Shown here piece after piece: positions 17,241 to 28,000 of a DNA stretch of 64,000 nt. The position numbers were made by a program, and so were the translations under genes. Positions within the stretch are counted from its first letter, which is position 1. Each line of letters opens with the position of its first letter. Source of the stretch: JBJXHG01 sp046160865. Lineage in GTDB: Bacteria > Planctomycetota > UBA1135 > GCA-002686595. The notes under the pieces are model-generated. The model did not search any database, was not told the DNA's origin, and was given only the letters and a program-made list of their open reading frames with translations. The DNA lies in assembly GCA_046160865.1 (NCBI GenBank), contig JBJXHG010000114.1:1-64000 (forward strand), written 5' to 3'.

Positions 17241-19412
17241 TCAGCGCCCTTGCAGCCCCGCGACCGGCTCTTGCGCCCACTCCGGCAAGGCGGTGATCGC
17301 GGCGGGATCGATCGCGACGTCGCGCAGAGCGTTGCGCGCTTCGTCGGCGCGCTGCGTGAGCGCGAGCGCCGCGGCGAACTCGAGCAGCACGCTGCTCGGG
17401 AGCGGCTCGCGGTAGTGGCGCACGATCGCGAGGTCGGCGCGGTAGTTCCGCACCGCGTTGTCGAACTCGCCGCGACTCGCGAACTCGCGCGCCCACATCC
17501 GGTTCGCGCGCGACTCCAGCGCGTCCGCGACGATGCCGGGCTTCGTCTTCTCGAGCTCGCGGCCGGTCGCGTACGCGAAGTCGGACGACAGGCCGGCGAT
17601 CTCGGGACGCGTGCGAGCGAAGAGCGCTTCCGCTGCGTCGCCGACGTCGCGCAGCCACAAGCGCGCGCCGAGCTCCTCGAGCCAGGAGGGCGGCAGCGGC
17701 CGCACGCGTTGCAAGCGCTCGAAGTACGCGAGTCCCGCGTCCACGTTCCCGTCCTCGATCTCGAGGCTGGCGAGGTTTTGCAGCGCGCTCGGATTCTCCG
17801 GATCGAGCCGGAGCGCCGTTTCGAAACGCGGCCGCGCCGTTGCTCGGTCGCCGTGGATCGCAGCGAGGAAGCCGAGCTCGATCCACGCCTCGACGCGCTG
17901 CGGCCGCAGATCGAGGATCGCGTGCCACTGCGTCTCGAGCTCCTCGCGTCCGGCTCCGTGCATGCGTGCCGCGCGCACGGCGAGCGTGCGCGCGAGCACG
18001 GAATCCCGGCACGCGTTCAGCGCGTCGCGCACGTGCGCGTCCGCGGCGAGCGCGCTCGGCGGCGGCTCCGCCGCGAGCGCCTGCAGCGCGAGCCCGTGCT
18101 GCACGAACGCGCGCGCACGCGGCGCGCACACGAGGAGCAGCGCGAGCGCGGTGAGCGCGCGGGCGCGCGCCGCGATCGGCCGGGCGGTAGGACGCGCATC
18201 CGCGAGCAAGACGCCGAACACGGGGAATGCGAGGCTCAACGTCGCGGCGTCGAACGTGAACGGAGCACCGGCGAGTGCGCTCGTCAGGATCCCGAGCGTG
18301 GCGAGCGCGTATGACACGTTCTCGTTCGCAAGCAGCGCGCGCAGCGCCGCGCGGGCGATCCACGCGAGGAACACGAGCCAGGCCAGGCCGGCGAGCACAC
18401 CGCCCTCGAGCACAGGCGTGAGCCAGTCGTTGTGCGCGTGCTCGACCTCGGTCTCGAGCGGCAAAAGGCGTCCGTGGGACGAGAGCGCGATCTCGCGCGG
18501 ATCGCGGTACGCCGGAAACGCGGTCGCGAACTGGCCCGGTCCGACGCCGGCCCAGAGGTGATCGGCGAGCATCGCGAAGCTCGCGCGCCACACGCGCAGG
18601 CGCACTTCGACGCCGCCCGTGTCGGTCCCGTTGTCGGAGCTCGCGACGCTCGTCGCCGCCGGTTGCGCGGCGCTCGTGCGCGCGGGCATCACCGTGAAGA
18701 GGCCGGCCGCGATCGTCGCGACGGCGACGGCGGCCCAGCCGCTGCGCAGCACGCGCGGCGTGCCGCGTGCGAGCGCAGCGGCGAGCGCGAGCGGAACGGA
18801 CAGCGCGACGATGCCGGTCAAGACGGGCACGCGCGCGGCGTAAGCGAGCTCGAGCAACAGCGCGATCGTTCCGAGCACGCGCCAGAGCGGGCTCGCGCTC
18901 GTCCATGCGGCGGCACCGGCGAGCGCGCCGACGAGCGCCGCCTGCGCCAGGTGGCCGCTGTTTCCGAGTGCGCCGGCGAACTCGTGATCGCGGTCGACGT
19001 GCGCGTGCACGAGCCAGGCGATCGAGATCGCGACCGTGCCGCGCAGGAAGATCGCGCGGCCGCGCGCGGAAAGCTGCGCGCCGGCGACGAACAGCGCCAG
19101 CGCCGTGCACGCGAAGAGAACAGCGCGCGCGCCCTCGAACGTGTCGAGCAGCTGGCCGCTGAGCGTCCACAGCCCGACGCCCGCGAGCCACGCGCTGAAC
19201 ACGACGATGCCGTGCAACGCCGCCGCGCGCGCGATCCACGCGGAGAAGAGCGCCGCGGGGATCGAAAGCAGCGCGACGACGCCGATGCCGGTCGCTTGCG
19301 GCATCAAGTCGCGCGCCAGCAGCGGCTCGGGCCACGGCCACGCGAGCGCGGCGGCCGGCAGCAGCAGCGCCCAGGCGAGCCACGTGCGCCGGACGTCGTC
19401 CTTCGTGTTCAT
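17241..19412 (-). CDS. O-antigen ligase/polymerase (Wzy_C) family protein with TPR C-terminus
   Basis: A 723-residue protein. About ten to eleven transmembrane helices fill the first ~450 residues, with the large periplasmic loop carrying VGPGQFATAFPAYR and the family motif EHAHNDWLTPVLEGGVLAG. A ~250-residue TPR-like helical repeat region follows (GDRATARPRFETALRLDPENPSALQNLASLE and similar). Wzy_C enzymes ligate or polymerise undecaprenyl-linked oligosaccharides in the periplasm, and TPR fusions are common in Planctomycetota. It starts 10 bp after the ftsY stop and precedes the double SGNH gene, extending a ribH-nusB-ftsY run. The exact polymer is unknown. Confidence 0.85.
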   Translation of the reverse strand: MNTKDDVRRTWLAWALLLPAAALAWPWPEPLLARDLMPQATGIGVVALLSIPAALFSAWIARAAALHGIVVFSAWLAGVGLWTLSGQLLDTFEGARAVLFACTALALFVAGAQLSARGRAIFLRGTVAISIAWLVHAHVDRDHEFAGALGNSGHLAQAALVGALAGAAAWTSASPLWRVLGTIALLLELAYAARVPVLTGIVALSVPLALAAALARGTPRVLRSGWAAVAVATIAAGLFTVMPARTSAAQPAATSVASSDNGTDTGGVEVRLRVWRASFAMLADHLWAGVGPGQFATAFPAYRDPREIALSSHGRLLPLETEVEHAHNDWLTPVLEGGVLAGLAWLVFLAWIARAALRALLANENVSYALATLGILTSALAGAPFTFDAATLSLAFPVFGVLLADARPTARPIAARARALTALALLLVCAPRARAFVQHGLALQALAAEPPPSALAADAHVRDALNACRDSVLARTLAVRAARMHGAGREELETQWHAILDLRPQRVEAWIELGFLAAIHGDRATARPRFETALRLDPENPSALQNLASLEIEDGNVDAGLAYFERLQRVRPLPPSWLEELGARLWLRDVGDAAEALFARTRPEIAGLSSDFAYATGRELEKTKPGIVADALESRANRMWAREFASRGEFDNAVRNYRADLAIVRHYREPLPSSVLLEFAAALALTQRADEARNALRDVAIDPAAITALPEWAQEPVAGLQGR

Positions 19413-19422
19413 CGCGCGCGCG

Positions 19423-20331
19423 TCAACGCGACAGGATCGCGTCGACGAAGGCCTCGGGCTCGAACTCCTCGAGCATCTCGAGCTGCTCGCCGGTGCCCAC
19501 GTAGCGCACCGGCAGTGCGAGGCTCTCCTTGATGCCGAAGAGCGCGCCCGCGCGTGCGGTGCCGTCGAGCTTCGCGATCACGAGGCCCGTGATCGGAATC
19601 GCGGCCGTGAACTCGCGCGCTTGCGCGACCGCGTTCTGGCCGTTCGTCGCATCGAGCACGAGCCACGTCTCGTGCGGCGCGCCGGGCAAGCGCTTCTCGA
19701 TCACGCGGCGCACCTTCTTCAGCTCGTCCATCAAGCCCTTCTGCGTGTGCAGACGGCCGGCGGTGTCGATCAGCACGACGTCGAGCCCGCGTGCGAGCGC
19801 CGTTTCGATCGCTTCGTGCGCGACGGCGGCCGGATCGCCGCCCGGCTTCGTGCGCACGAACGCGGCTTGGTTGCGTTGCGCCCAGATCTCGAGCTGGTCG
19901 GCGGCGGCCGCGCGGAACGTGTCGCCCGCGGCGAGCAACACGGTGCGGCCTTGCTTCGTGAAGCGGTGTGCGAGCTTCGCGATCGACGTCGTCTTGCCCG
20001 AACCGTTCACGCCGACGACCAAGATCACGGTCGGGCGGTGCGTGAGCGCGACCTCGCCCGCGGCTTGGTCGAGGCGCGCGAGCAACGTCGTGCGCAACGT
20101 CGCGCGCACGTCCTCCTCGCCCTTGATCTCGCCGCGCTGGTGCGCACGCGCGAGCTCGGCCGTCAGCGTCGCGGCGACGGGGCCGAGGTCGCTCGTGTAG
20201 AGCATCTCTTCGAGCTCACCGAGCAGCGCCGCGTCGATGGGACGTCCGCCGCGGAAGAGGCCGGAGATCTTGTCGGAGATCGCCGTCCGCGAGCGTGTCA
20301 GCCGTTCCTTGAGACGATCGAAGAGTCCCAT
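19423..20331 (-). CDS. ftsY: Signal recognition particle receptor FtsY
   Basis: A 302-residue SRP GTPase that docks ribosome-nascent chains to the Sec translocon. The N domain is short (MGLFDRLKERLTRSRTAIS...) with no long acidic A domain. G-domain motifs are in order: GVNGSGKTT (about 107-115), AAGDTFRAAAADQLE (the SRP-GTPase insertion box), LIDTAGRLHTQ, DATNGQNA, KLDGTARAGA. A 13-bp tandem repeat directly abuts the start codon. It lies between nusB and the O-antigen ligase-like gene, 10 bp from the latter. Confidence 0.96.
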   Translation of the reverse strand: MGLFDRLKERLTRSRTAISDKISGLFRGGRPIDAALLGELEEMLYTSDLGPVAATLTAELARAHQRGEIKGEEDVRATLRTTLLARLDQAAGEVALTHRPTVILVVGVNGSGKTTSIAKLAHRFTKQGRTVLLAAGDTFRAAAADQLEIWAQRNQAAFVRTKPGGDPAAVAHEAIETALARGLDVVLIDTAGRLHTQKGLMDELKKVRRVIEKRLPGAPHETWLVLDATNGQNAVAQAREFTAAIPITGLVIAKLDGTARAGALFGIKESLALPVRYVGTGEQLEMLEEFEPEAFVDAILSR

Positions 20332-20364
20332 GTGATCGAGCGGGGTGATCGAGCGGGGTGATCG
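20332..20364. repeat. 13-bp tandem repeat abutting the ftsY start codon
   Basis: The unit GTGATCGAGCGGG occurs twice in full (20332-20344, 20345-20357) and partly again from 20358. On the minus strand it lies immediately before the ftsY ATG, where the ribosome site should be. Confidence 0.7.
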
Positions 20365-20379
20365 CGCCGGCGCCGTGCG

Positions 20380-20847
20380 TCAGCTCTCCGGCAGCGGCGG
20401 CGTCGCGGGCTCGCTCTCCGGGCGCGCCTCGTCGCCGCCCGACGTGCGCGCGCGATTCATGATCTTGTCGAGGATGCCGTTGATGAACGCGCCCGAGTTC
20501 TGCGTCGAGTAGCGCTTGCCGAGCTCGATCGCCTCGTTGATCGCGACCTTGGGCGGGATGTCCTGGCACTGCAGGAGCTCGTACGTCGCGAGGCGCAGCA
20601 CGTTGCGATCGACGACCGCCATGCGCGAGATCTGCCAGTTCTGCGCGACGCCTTGGATCGTGCGATCGATCTCGGCCTTGTGCTCGAACACGCCCTGGAC
20701 GAGACGCAGCGCGAACTTCGACGTCTCGCCATCGCGCTCCTCGCCGCGCAAGAACGTGCTCGCCTCGGCCAGCAGGTCGTCGCCGCGCAGATCGATCTGG
20801 TAGAGGAACTGGAGCGCGAGCTCGCGCGCGCGCGTGCGTTTCTTCAC
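20380..20847 (-). CDS. nusB: Transcription antitermination factor NusB
   Basis: A 155-residue all-helical RNA-binding factor that binds boxA with NusE/S10 for rRNA antitermination. Recognised by RTRARELALQFLYQ at the N-terminus, FALRLVQGVFEHKAEID, RMAVVDRNVLRLATYELL, PPKVAINEAIELGKRYS and SGAFINGILDKI, in the normal order. The start is the GTG at 20847, whose GTGA overlaps the ribH stop codon, a translationally coupled ribH-nusB arrangement seen widely in bacteria. The last ~20 residues are an acidic/Pro tail beyond the usual end. Confidence 0.95.
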   Translation of the reverse strand: MKKRTRARELALQFLYQIDLRGDDLLAEASTFLRGEERDGETSKFALRLVQGVFEHKAEIDRTIQGVAQNWQISRMAVVDRNVLRLATYELLQCQDIPPKVAINEAIELGKRYSTQNSGAFINGILDKIMNRARTSGGDEARPESEPATPPLPES

Positions 20848-21347
20848 GGGTTGAGCTCCTCGATCTCGTCGAGCGCGACGAGCGTGTCGATCGCGGCGCG
20901 CGCCACGGCGCGGCCTTTGTCCTCGCGCCCGCCGAGCTCGGGCGGCAGCGCGCGCGCGCGCGCTTGCTCCAGTGTCGCGCACGTCAGCACGCCGAAGTGG
21001 ATCGGCGTGTCCTGCGCGAGGCTCGTCTGCACGAGCCCGATCGTCGCGCCGTGCGCCACGAAGTAGTCGTGCTCGGTTTCGCCCTTCAACACGAGCGCGA
21101 GGCAGATCACCGCGTCGATCTCGGGGTGGTCGGACATGCGCTTCGCGGCGATCGGCAGCTCGAACGCGCCGGGCACCCACGCCACGTGGACGTCCGCTGC
21201 CTCGACACCGCTCGCCGCGAGCTCGCGCTGCGCCGAAACGAGCATCGCACCCGTCAGGTCTTCGTGGAAGCGCGACACCACGATGCCGATCACGGTTCCA
21301 GGCCGCTGCGCGCGCTCGCGCTGCGAAGACTTCGGATCGAGGGCCAT
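20844..21347 (-). CDS. ribH: 6,7-dimethyl-8-ribityllumazine synthase
   Basis: A 167-residue enzyme of riboflavin synthesis, condensing 5-amino-6-ribitylamino-uracil with 3,4-dihydroxy-2-butanone 4-phosphate. Motifs: VVSRFHEDLT near the N-terminus, WVPGAFELPIAAKRM, LVLKGETEHDYFV (contains the catalytic His and substrate-binding segment, slightly different from the usual GxTxHFDYV) and TPIHFGVLTCATLEQA. First gene of the run to nusB and ftsY; 115 bp separate it from the RND gene upstream. Confidence 0.94.
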   Translation of the reverse strand: MALDPKSSQRERAQRPGTVIGIVVSRFHEDLTGAMLVSAQRELAASGVEAADVHVAWVPGAFELPIAAKRMSDHPEIDAVICLALVLKGETEHDYFVAHGATIGLVQTSLAQDTPIHFGVLTCATLEQARARALPPELGGREDKGRAVARAAIDTLVALDEIEELNP

Positions 21348-21462
21348 GACGGTGGGAAGGAGCGTGCTCCGGGTGTCCGGAGGATGCGCGGATGGGCGGT
21401 GAAGCGGGGTAGTCTAGCGCCGCGCAGGGGCGCGTAAAGACGCGCGCGACGCTGCGCCGCGT

Positions 21463-24400
21463 TCAGCTCGTTGCCGAAGAGCTCGCGGAGGGCGTGCTCG
21501 TCGTCGCGCGCGCGGGCGTGCGCCGACGCAAGCTCCACGACATCTGCGCCGAGAGGGCCGCCGCCATGTCGTCGAGCAGCGTGTAGGCGAGCGGGACGAC
21601 CCACAGCGTGAAGATCGTGCTGACGATCAAGCCGCCCGCGACGCACGTGGCGAGCGCGCGGTAGTCGATGCCGTCGCCCGCGGGTTCGGTGACCGCCATC
21701 GGATAGAGGCCCATCACCGCGGTCAGCGCCGTCATGAAGATCGGGCGCACGCGATTCCGGCAGCCTTCGAGCACCGCGGCCGTGCGCTCCATGCCCCCCA
21801 AGCGCAGCGCGTGGATGCGGTCGATCAGCACGATGCCGTGGTTCACTTCGACGCCGACCAGGATGATGATTCCGATCCAGCCGATCGAATCCATCGCCGT
21901 GCCCGTGATGTAGAGCGCCCAGTACGAGCCGAGCACCGCGTACGGGATCGTCGCGACGACCGAGATCGGCAGCAGGAACGACTCGAACAGGATGCCCATC
22001 AAGAGGAAGACGAGCACGACGGCGAGGATCAGCGCTCCGCCGAGCTCGCGCATCTCTTCTTCCTGGCGGACACCGACGGACTCCTCTTCGCCGATCGAGT
22101 AACCGCGCGGCAACTCGAGCTCGCCGAGCGCGCGCAAGCCGGCGTTCGACACGTCGCGTTGCTGCGTCGGGTTGTCGACCTTGGCTTGGATCGTGAACGT
22201 GACCTGCCCGTTGCGGCGCTGGATCGAGCGGCTCTGCCGGCCGAACTCGAGATCGCTGAACGACGACAGCGGCACCGAGCTCTCGCCGTTGTACACCGAG
22301 AGATCGCGCAACGTGCCCAGGCCAGCGACCTCTTCTTCGTCGTACTCGATGATGAGCGGGATCTCGCGATTCGGCTCTTGGAAGCGCGGGAGCTGCACGC
22401 CGCGCAGCGCCCACGAGATGTTCTCGAGCGCGTTCGTGGGCGTCACGCCGAGCCGCTGCGCGATGTCGGAATCGAACACGACGCGCACTTGGCGCGGAGC
22501 GTCTTGCAGCGGCGACGTGACACTGGAAAGTCCCGGCACGCGTTCGAGGATCTCGACGGCGCGCTCGCCGAGGCGCTCGAGCTCTTCGGAATCGGGTCCG
22601 TGCAAGCGGAACGTCACGACGGAGCGGCTGCGGCTGTCGCCGCTCTGCATCTCGTCGAGGAAGCGCAGCTTGTGGCCGGGGATGCGCGGCATGTCGCGCT
22701 TCAGCTCGGCCTGCACCACTTCCATGTGCTCCTGCTGCTGCGGAAGCTCCCAGTACAAGCTGACGCGGGCGCCCGTGACGCTGAAGCGCGTGCCGACGTG
22801 ATCGAAGGCGTACTGCGCGCGGCGGGTCTCGAGGAAGCGCTCGTAGTGCTCCATCTCGTCCGCGACTTGCGCGAGCGTGAAGTTGTCCTCGAGGTCGATG
22901 AAGACGTTGACCCGCGTCCGGTCGTCGTCTTGGCCGAACGCCGCGACGTTCATGTTGAAGATCGGAACGAGGATCGAAGCGAGCGCGACGAGCATCGCGA
23001 TCGTCGCCGCGAAGCGGTGCGCCAGCGTCCATTCGACGAGGCGCTGGTTCACTTCGATCAAGAGATCGAGCGGCGACGGCCGTGCGGGGGCCACGACCAG
23101 GGGTCGCGACGCCGTGCGCGCGAGCATGCGGCGCCAGCGCGGCGTGCCGAGCACGAGCAGCAGCGCCGCGAGCAGTGCGGGCAAGATCTGGAACGCGACG
23201 ATGCATGCCTTCGCACCGACGGCACCGACGGCGGGCAGCGTCCACGTCTCGCCGAGGCCGGGCGGGCTCGTCTGCGCGGGCCACGCCGCGCGCGCGGTGA
23301 CCAGCGCGAGCGCGACGACCGCGGCCGCGAGCACGTAGCGCAGCGGAACGAGCACGGCGAGCAGTCCTCGGCACGCCGCGAACGTCGCGCGCAGCACGAC
23401 GCGCAGCACGACGTTGCCGGCACGCAGCACGTAGCCGAGCAGGCGGCCGGGCAGCTCGCCGACGAACCCTGCGCGCGCGGCGAGGCGCTGCAGACCCGCG
23501 CTGCGCGGCACGAGCGCTCCGCGCGCGAGCACGGGCAAGAAAATGAGCGCGACGAACAGGCTCACGACCAGCGACACGCACAGCGGGATGCCGAGCTCGC
23601 CGAAGAGGATGCGCAGCATCGGGTTCTCGCTCATGAAGATGAGCGGCATGAACACGACGACGCCGGTCAACGTCGAGAGCACGACCGCGAGACCGACCTC
23701 GCTCGTGCCGGCGACGATCGCGTCGTTCATCGACCGGCCTTCGGCGCGCAAGCGCGTGATGTTCTCGACCACGACGATCGAGTTGTCGACGAGCATGCCC
23801 ATCGCGAGCGTGATGCCGGCCATCGTGAGCACGTTGAACGAGCCGCCGGTGAAGTAGACCCACGCGACCGTCAAGAGCAGCGAGATCGGAATCGAGAGCG
23901 CGACGAGCAGCGTCAGTCGCACGCGCCAGAGGAACAGGAACAAGACGACGACCGCGAGCCATCCGCCGTGGACCGCGGTCTGTTTGAGCTGCGAGAGCGA
24001 GTTCTCGATGAAGGCACCTTGGTCGAACACGACGCGGAACTTGAACTCGCCCGCGAGCTGCGGATCCTTCTCGAGCTCCTGCAGCGCCGCGTTCAGTCGG
24101 TGGCACGTCTCGACGACGTTCGCTTGGCCGTCCTTCTGGACCTCGCCCCAGTACGCGTACTTGCCATCGATGCGGAAGAGGTTCTGCTTGACCGTCTTGG
24201 CGGTGATCACGCGGCCGACGTCGGCGATCGTGAGCCCGTCGCCGATCGGATACGACTCGATCTCCTGCTTCGTGCGGAAGCGCATGTCGGAACGCAGGAG
24301 CACGCGCGAGCCGCCGTCCTCGACCTCGCCCATCGGCATCGCGAAGTTGTCCGCCGCCAAGCGCCGGATCAAAGCGCCGATGTCCATGTTCGCCGCGCGC

Positions 24401-24999
24401 ACGCGGTTTTCGTCGAGCAGGATGCGCATCGAGTCGTCGGCGAGCCCGGACATCTCGATGCGTCCGACGCCGTCGACGGACTCGAGCCGCCGCTGGATCA
24501 CGTTCTCGACGAGGAAGTCCGTGCGCTGCGAGTCGCCCGGATGCATGAGCGTGAAGAACATCACCGGCATGTCGCTCTCGCTCCACGACCAGATGCCGAT
24601 CTCTTGCACCGTAGTCGGGAGCTGCGAGCGCGAGCGCTCGATCCGGTCGCGGACTTCCGCCTTCGCGTAGTCCATGTCCGTGTCGGCCTTGAATCCGACC
24701 CAGATCCACATCGAGTCGGCGCGCGAGCCACTCTCGATGTTCTCGATGCCCGCGAGCGTGCGCAGCTCCGCTTCGAGCACGCGCGCGACTTGCTCCTCGT
24801 TCTCCTGCGCGCTCGCGCCCGGATTGGTGACGTACACCTGCAGTCCCGGCTCGACGATGCCGTCGGGCATCATCTGCACCGGCACGCGCGCGTACGAGAT
24901 CAAGCCGATCACGACGCAGCTGAAGAGCAGCGTGATCAGGAGCACCGGCCGCTTCACCAGGCCGGCGAAGAACGCGTAGTGGACGCCGTGGATGCTCAT
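21463..24999 (-). CDS. RND-family efflux pump subunit (second pump of operon)
   Basis: A 1178-residue AcrB-superfamily transporter. The first helix (RPVLLITLLFSCVVIGLISY) is followed by a porter domain starting PGLQVYVTNPGASAQENEEQV. The TM4 motif is MGMLVDNSIVVVENI, with only one of the two AcrB-type aspartates. The second porter domain and last helices (VFLLMGILFESFLLPISVV) are present. Between about residues 490 and 650, where AcrB has a ~45-residue linker, there are ~110 extra residues with two or three hydrophobic stretches (LAVLVPLRYVLAAAVVALAL, FQILPALLAALLLVLG). It begins 16 bp after the stop of the other RND gene, so one adaptor and two pumps are made together, as in MdtABC. Substrate unknown. 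Confidence 0.9.
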   Translation of the reverse strand: MSIHGVHYAFFAGLVKRPVLLITLLFSCVVIGLISYARVPVQMMPDGIVEPGLQVYVTNPGASAQENEEQVARVLEAELRTLAGIENIESGSRADSMWIWVGFKADTDMDYAKAEVRDRIERSRSQLPTTVQEIGIWSWSESDMPVMFFTLMHPGDSQRTDFLVENVIQRRLESVDGVGRIEMSGLADDSMRILLDENRVRAANMDIGALIRRLAADNFAMPMGEVEDGGSRVLLRSDMRFRTKQEIESYPIGDGLTIADVGRVITAKTVKQNLFRIDGKYAYWGEVQKDGQANVVETCHRLNAALQELEKDPQLAGEFKFRVVFDQGAFIENSLSQLKQTAVHGGWLAVVVLFLFLWRVRLTLLVALSIPISLLLTVAWVYFTGGSFNVLTMAGITLAMGMLVDNSIVVVENITRLRAEGRSMNDAIVAGTSEVGLAVVLSTLTGVVVFMPLIFMSENPMLRILFGELGIPLCVSLVVSLFVALIFLPVLARGALVPRSAGLQRLAARAGFVGELPGRLLGYVLRAGNVVLRVVLRATFAACRGLLAVLVPLRYVLAAAVVALALVTARAAWPAQTSPPGLGETWTLPAVGAVGAKACIVAFQILPALLAALLLVLGTPRWRRMLARTASRPLVVAPARPSPLDLLIEVNQRLVEWTLAHRFAATIAMLVALASILVPIFNMNVAAFGQDDDRTRVNVFIDLEDNFTLAQVADEMEHYERFLETRRAQYAFDHVGTRFSVTGARVSLYWELPQQQEHMEVVQAELKRDMPRIPGHKLRFLDEMQSGDSRSRSVVTFRLHGPDSEELERLGERAVEILERVPGLSSVTSPLQDAPRQVRVVFDSDIAQRLGVTPTNALENISWALRGVQLPRFQEPNREIPLIIEYDEEEVAGLGTLRDLSVYNGESSVPLSSFSDLEFGRQSRSIQRRNGQVTFTIQAKVDNPTQQRDVSNAGLRALGELELPRGYSIGEEESVGVRQEEEMRELGGALILAVVLVFLLMGILFESFLLPISVVATIPYAVLGSYWALYITGTAMDSIGWIGIIILVGVEVNHGIVLIDRIHALRLGGMERTAAVLEGCRNRVRPIFMTALTAVMGLYPMAVTEPAGDGIDYRALATCVAGGLIVSTIFTLWVVPLAYTLLDDMAAALSAQMSWSLRRRTPARATTSTPSASSSATS

Positions 25000-25015
25000 C
25001 GTGGTGCGCGCGCCG

Positions 25016-28000
25016 TCACGCCGGCGCGGTCTCGGCGCTCGTCGCGGCGACAGGAGCGCGCACGTCCTGATGTCGGTAGACGAGGTAGTACACCGCCGGG
25101 ATCACGATCAGCGTGAGCGCTGTCGAGCACGTGAGCCCCGACATCACCGCGATCGCCATCGGTGCGCGCAGCTCGAGGCCCGCGCCCGCGCACAAAGGAC
25201 CGATCCACGGAACGTCTGCGAGCCAGCCGGTCATCGGCAAGAGACCGATCACCGTCGTGTTGGCCGTCATGTAGATCGGGCGCAAGCGCGTGCTGCCCGC
25301 CTCGATCAGCGCATCGTACACGCGGTAGCCCTGCGCGCGGGTCTGATTGACACGGTCGAGCAGCACGATCGCGTTCGCGACCACGATCCCGGCGAGCAAG
25401 ATCAAGCCGATGAAGACGACGACCGAGAGCGGGATGTCGAGCCAGTCGAGTGTGAACACGACGCCGACGATCGCGAGCGGCACCGTCACGAGGATGATGA
25501 GGGGCTGCAGCCAGGACTCGAACTGGCTCGCCATCACGGCGTAGACGAGGAACAGAGCGAGCAGCAGCGCGAAACGCATGCTCGCCTGCGCCTCGTCCAT
25601 CTCGCGCTTCTGGCCACCGAGCTGCACGACCACGTCGTCGGGCGTCACCATGTCGGCCAGGCTTTTCTCGATCGCGCGCGCGGAGCCGCCGAGATCGAGC
25701 CCCGTCGTCGACGCGGTGACGAGCACCGCACGCGTGTTGCCGATACGGCGGATCTCGGCCGGGCCTTGCACGATCTGCACGTCCGCGACGGCGCGCAGCG
25801 GCACCGGCGTCGTCGACGAGGGGTTCACGACGATGTCGAGCACGCGCCCGAGCGAGCTCAGCACGATCTCGTCGCCGAGCACGCGCACGTCGATGCGGTC
25901 GTCGCCCTCCGAGAAGCGTGTGCTGACGTTTCCGAGCACTTGATCGCGCACGAGCCGTGAGACCGCGTCGAGATCGAGTCCGTACTCCAGAGTCTTGTCG
26001 CGGTCGAACGTGATGCGGGCTTCCGGGTGACCGGGCCGCACCGTGGTCTGCACGTCCGTCAGCCCCGGCACTTCCGAGATGCGTGCCGCGACTTCGGCGG
26101 CCGTACGCGAGAGCAGCTCGAGGTCGTAGCCGAGCACCTCGATCTGCACGGGCGCGTCGAGCGCGAACGGCGTCGGACGCGAGATGTCGACCGAGCGCAC
26201 GGCCGGGTGCTGCGCGATCAGCTCGCGCACGCGGGCCATGATGCGGTCCTCGTTCTCCGGCGTGGCCGACTCGGGCTTCAAGCGCACGGTCAAGCGCGCG
26301 GTGTGCTTGCCTTCGATGTCGCGCGTCAGCGTGTCCTTCTCGACGCCGACCGTGAGCGCCGTGAGCTGCACGCCCTCGATCGCGTGCACGCTGCGATCGA
26401 TCTCGCCGAGGACCTGATCGGTCTGCTCGAGCGGACTGCCGACGGGCAGACCGACGTGCGCGGTGAATTCGCCTTGGTGGATCTCGGGCAACAGGTCGAG
26501 CCCGAGCGCCGGCACGCGCCACACGGCGACGGCGAAGAGCGCGACCGACACGAAGACCACGAGCCATGCGTTGCGCAGCCCGGTCGCGAGCAGCCGCGGA
26601 TAGACGCGCTCGACGTGCCCCCACGCCCAGTCGTGCACGAGCAGGATCGGACGGAAGAGCAGGTCCAGGAGCTTGCCGAGCCCGAGCAACAGCGCGCCGA
26701 ACACGCGCGCGCAGATGCCGAACGACCGCAGCGTGCCCCGCCCCGCGAGGCTCGCGAGACTCGGGACGAGGTGCGCCCAGTCGAACTTCAGATCGCGCTT
26801 CAGCGGCGCGGGCTTGCGCACGTCCACGGCACGCGTCGTCGCGCCTGCCAGCCACGGCCGCGACGCGAGCACCGGGATGAACAGCGCCGCGACGACGAGC
26901 GACACGAGCACCGACGCGACGACCGTCAACGCTTGATCGCCGAAGATGCGGCCCGCGACGCCGTGCACGAACACGATCGGTGCGAACACCGCGACACTCG
27001 TCAGCGTCGAGCCCGTGACCGCGCCCGCCACCTCGCGCGTCCCGCGCACCGCGGCCTCGGTCAGGCTGTCGCCTTCCTCGCGGCAACGCATGATCGACTC
27101 GAGCACGACGATCGACGCATCGACGACCATGCCGACGCCGAGCGCGAGCCCGCCGAGCGACATGATGTTCAGCGAGACGTCGAGCAGGTACATCGGCGCG
27201 AACGTGACGACGACCGAGATCGGGATCGAGATGCTGATGATCAAGGTCGGCAGCAAGCTGCGCAGCGCGAGCCAGATCACGAGCACGGTGAGCACGACGG
27301 CCATCCAAGCGTTGCTCTTCACGTCCTCGATCGAGTCGCGAATGAACGTCGATTGATCGGAGAGCACCTCGAGGCGCGCATCCTTGCGCAGCTGCCAGGC
27401 GAGAAAGTCGGTCTTGTCGCGATTCTCGAACTTCGCTTCGTCGCTGCTCGTTGCTTCCTGCTCCTGGAGACCCTGCGTGAACTCACGTTGCGCCGCCGCG
27501 CCGAACACGCGCGCGTGCACCGCGTCGGCGAGTGCCACGATGTTCGCGCCGGCCTCGCGGTAGATCGCGATCTCGACCGCCTCGCCGCCGTCGAGCCGCG
27601 TGATGACGTCGCGCTGCGCATGCGTGCGCTCGACCGTGGCGACGTCGCCGATGCGGATGTTCGCTTCGCCGCGGCGCACGATCGAGAGGCGCGCGATCTC
27701 GCCGACGTCGCGGAACTCGTTGAGCGTGCGCACGAGGTACTCGGTCGAGCCCTCGCGAATCGCTCCGCCGGACGCGTTCAGGTTCTCTTGCGCGAGGCGC
27801 GTGGCGATCACCGCCGGGTCGAGGCCCTGCGCGGCCATCTTGAACGGGTCGACGCGGACGCGGATCTCTTCCTCGAGTCCGCCGCGCACTTGCACGGCCG
27901 CGACGCCGGGGATCGTCTCGAGTTCGCGCTTGACGCGGTTCTCGGCGATCCAGCGCAGCTGCACGAGGTCGCGCTCGCTCGCGCGCGCGCCGACGTCTCG

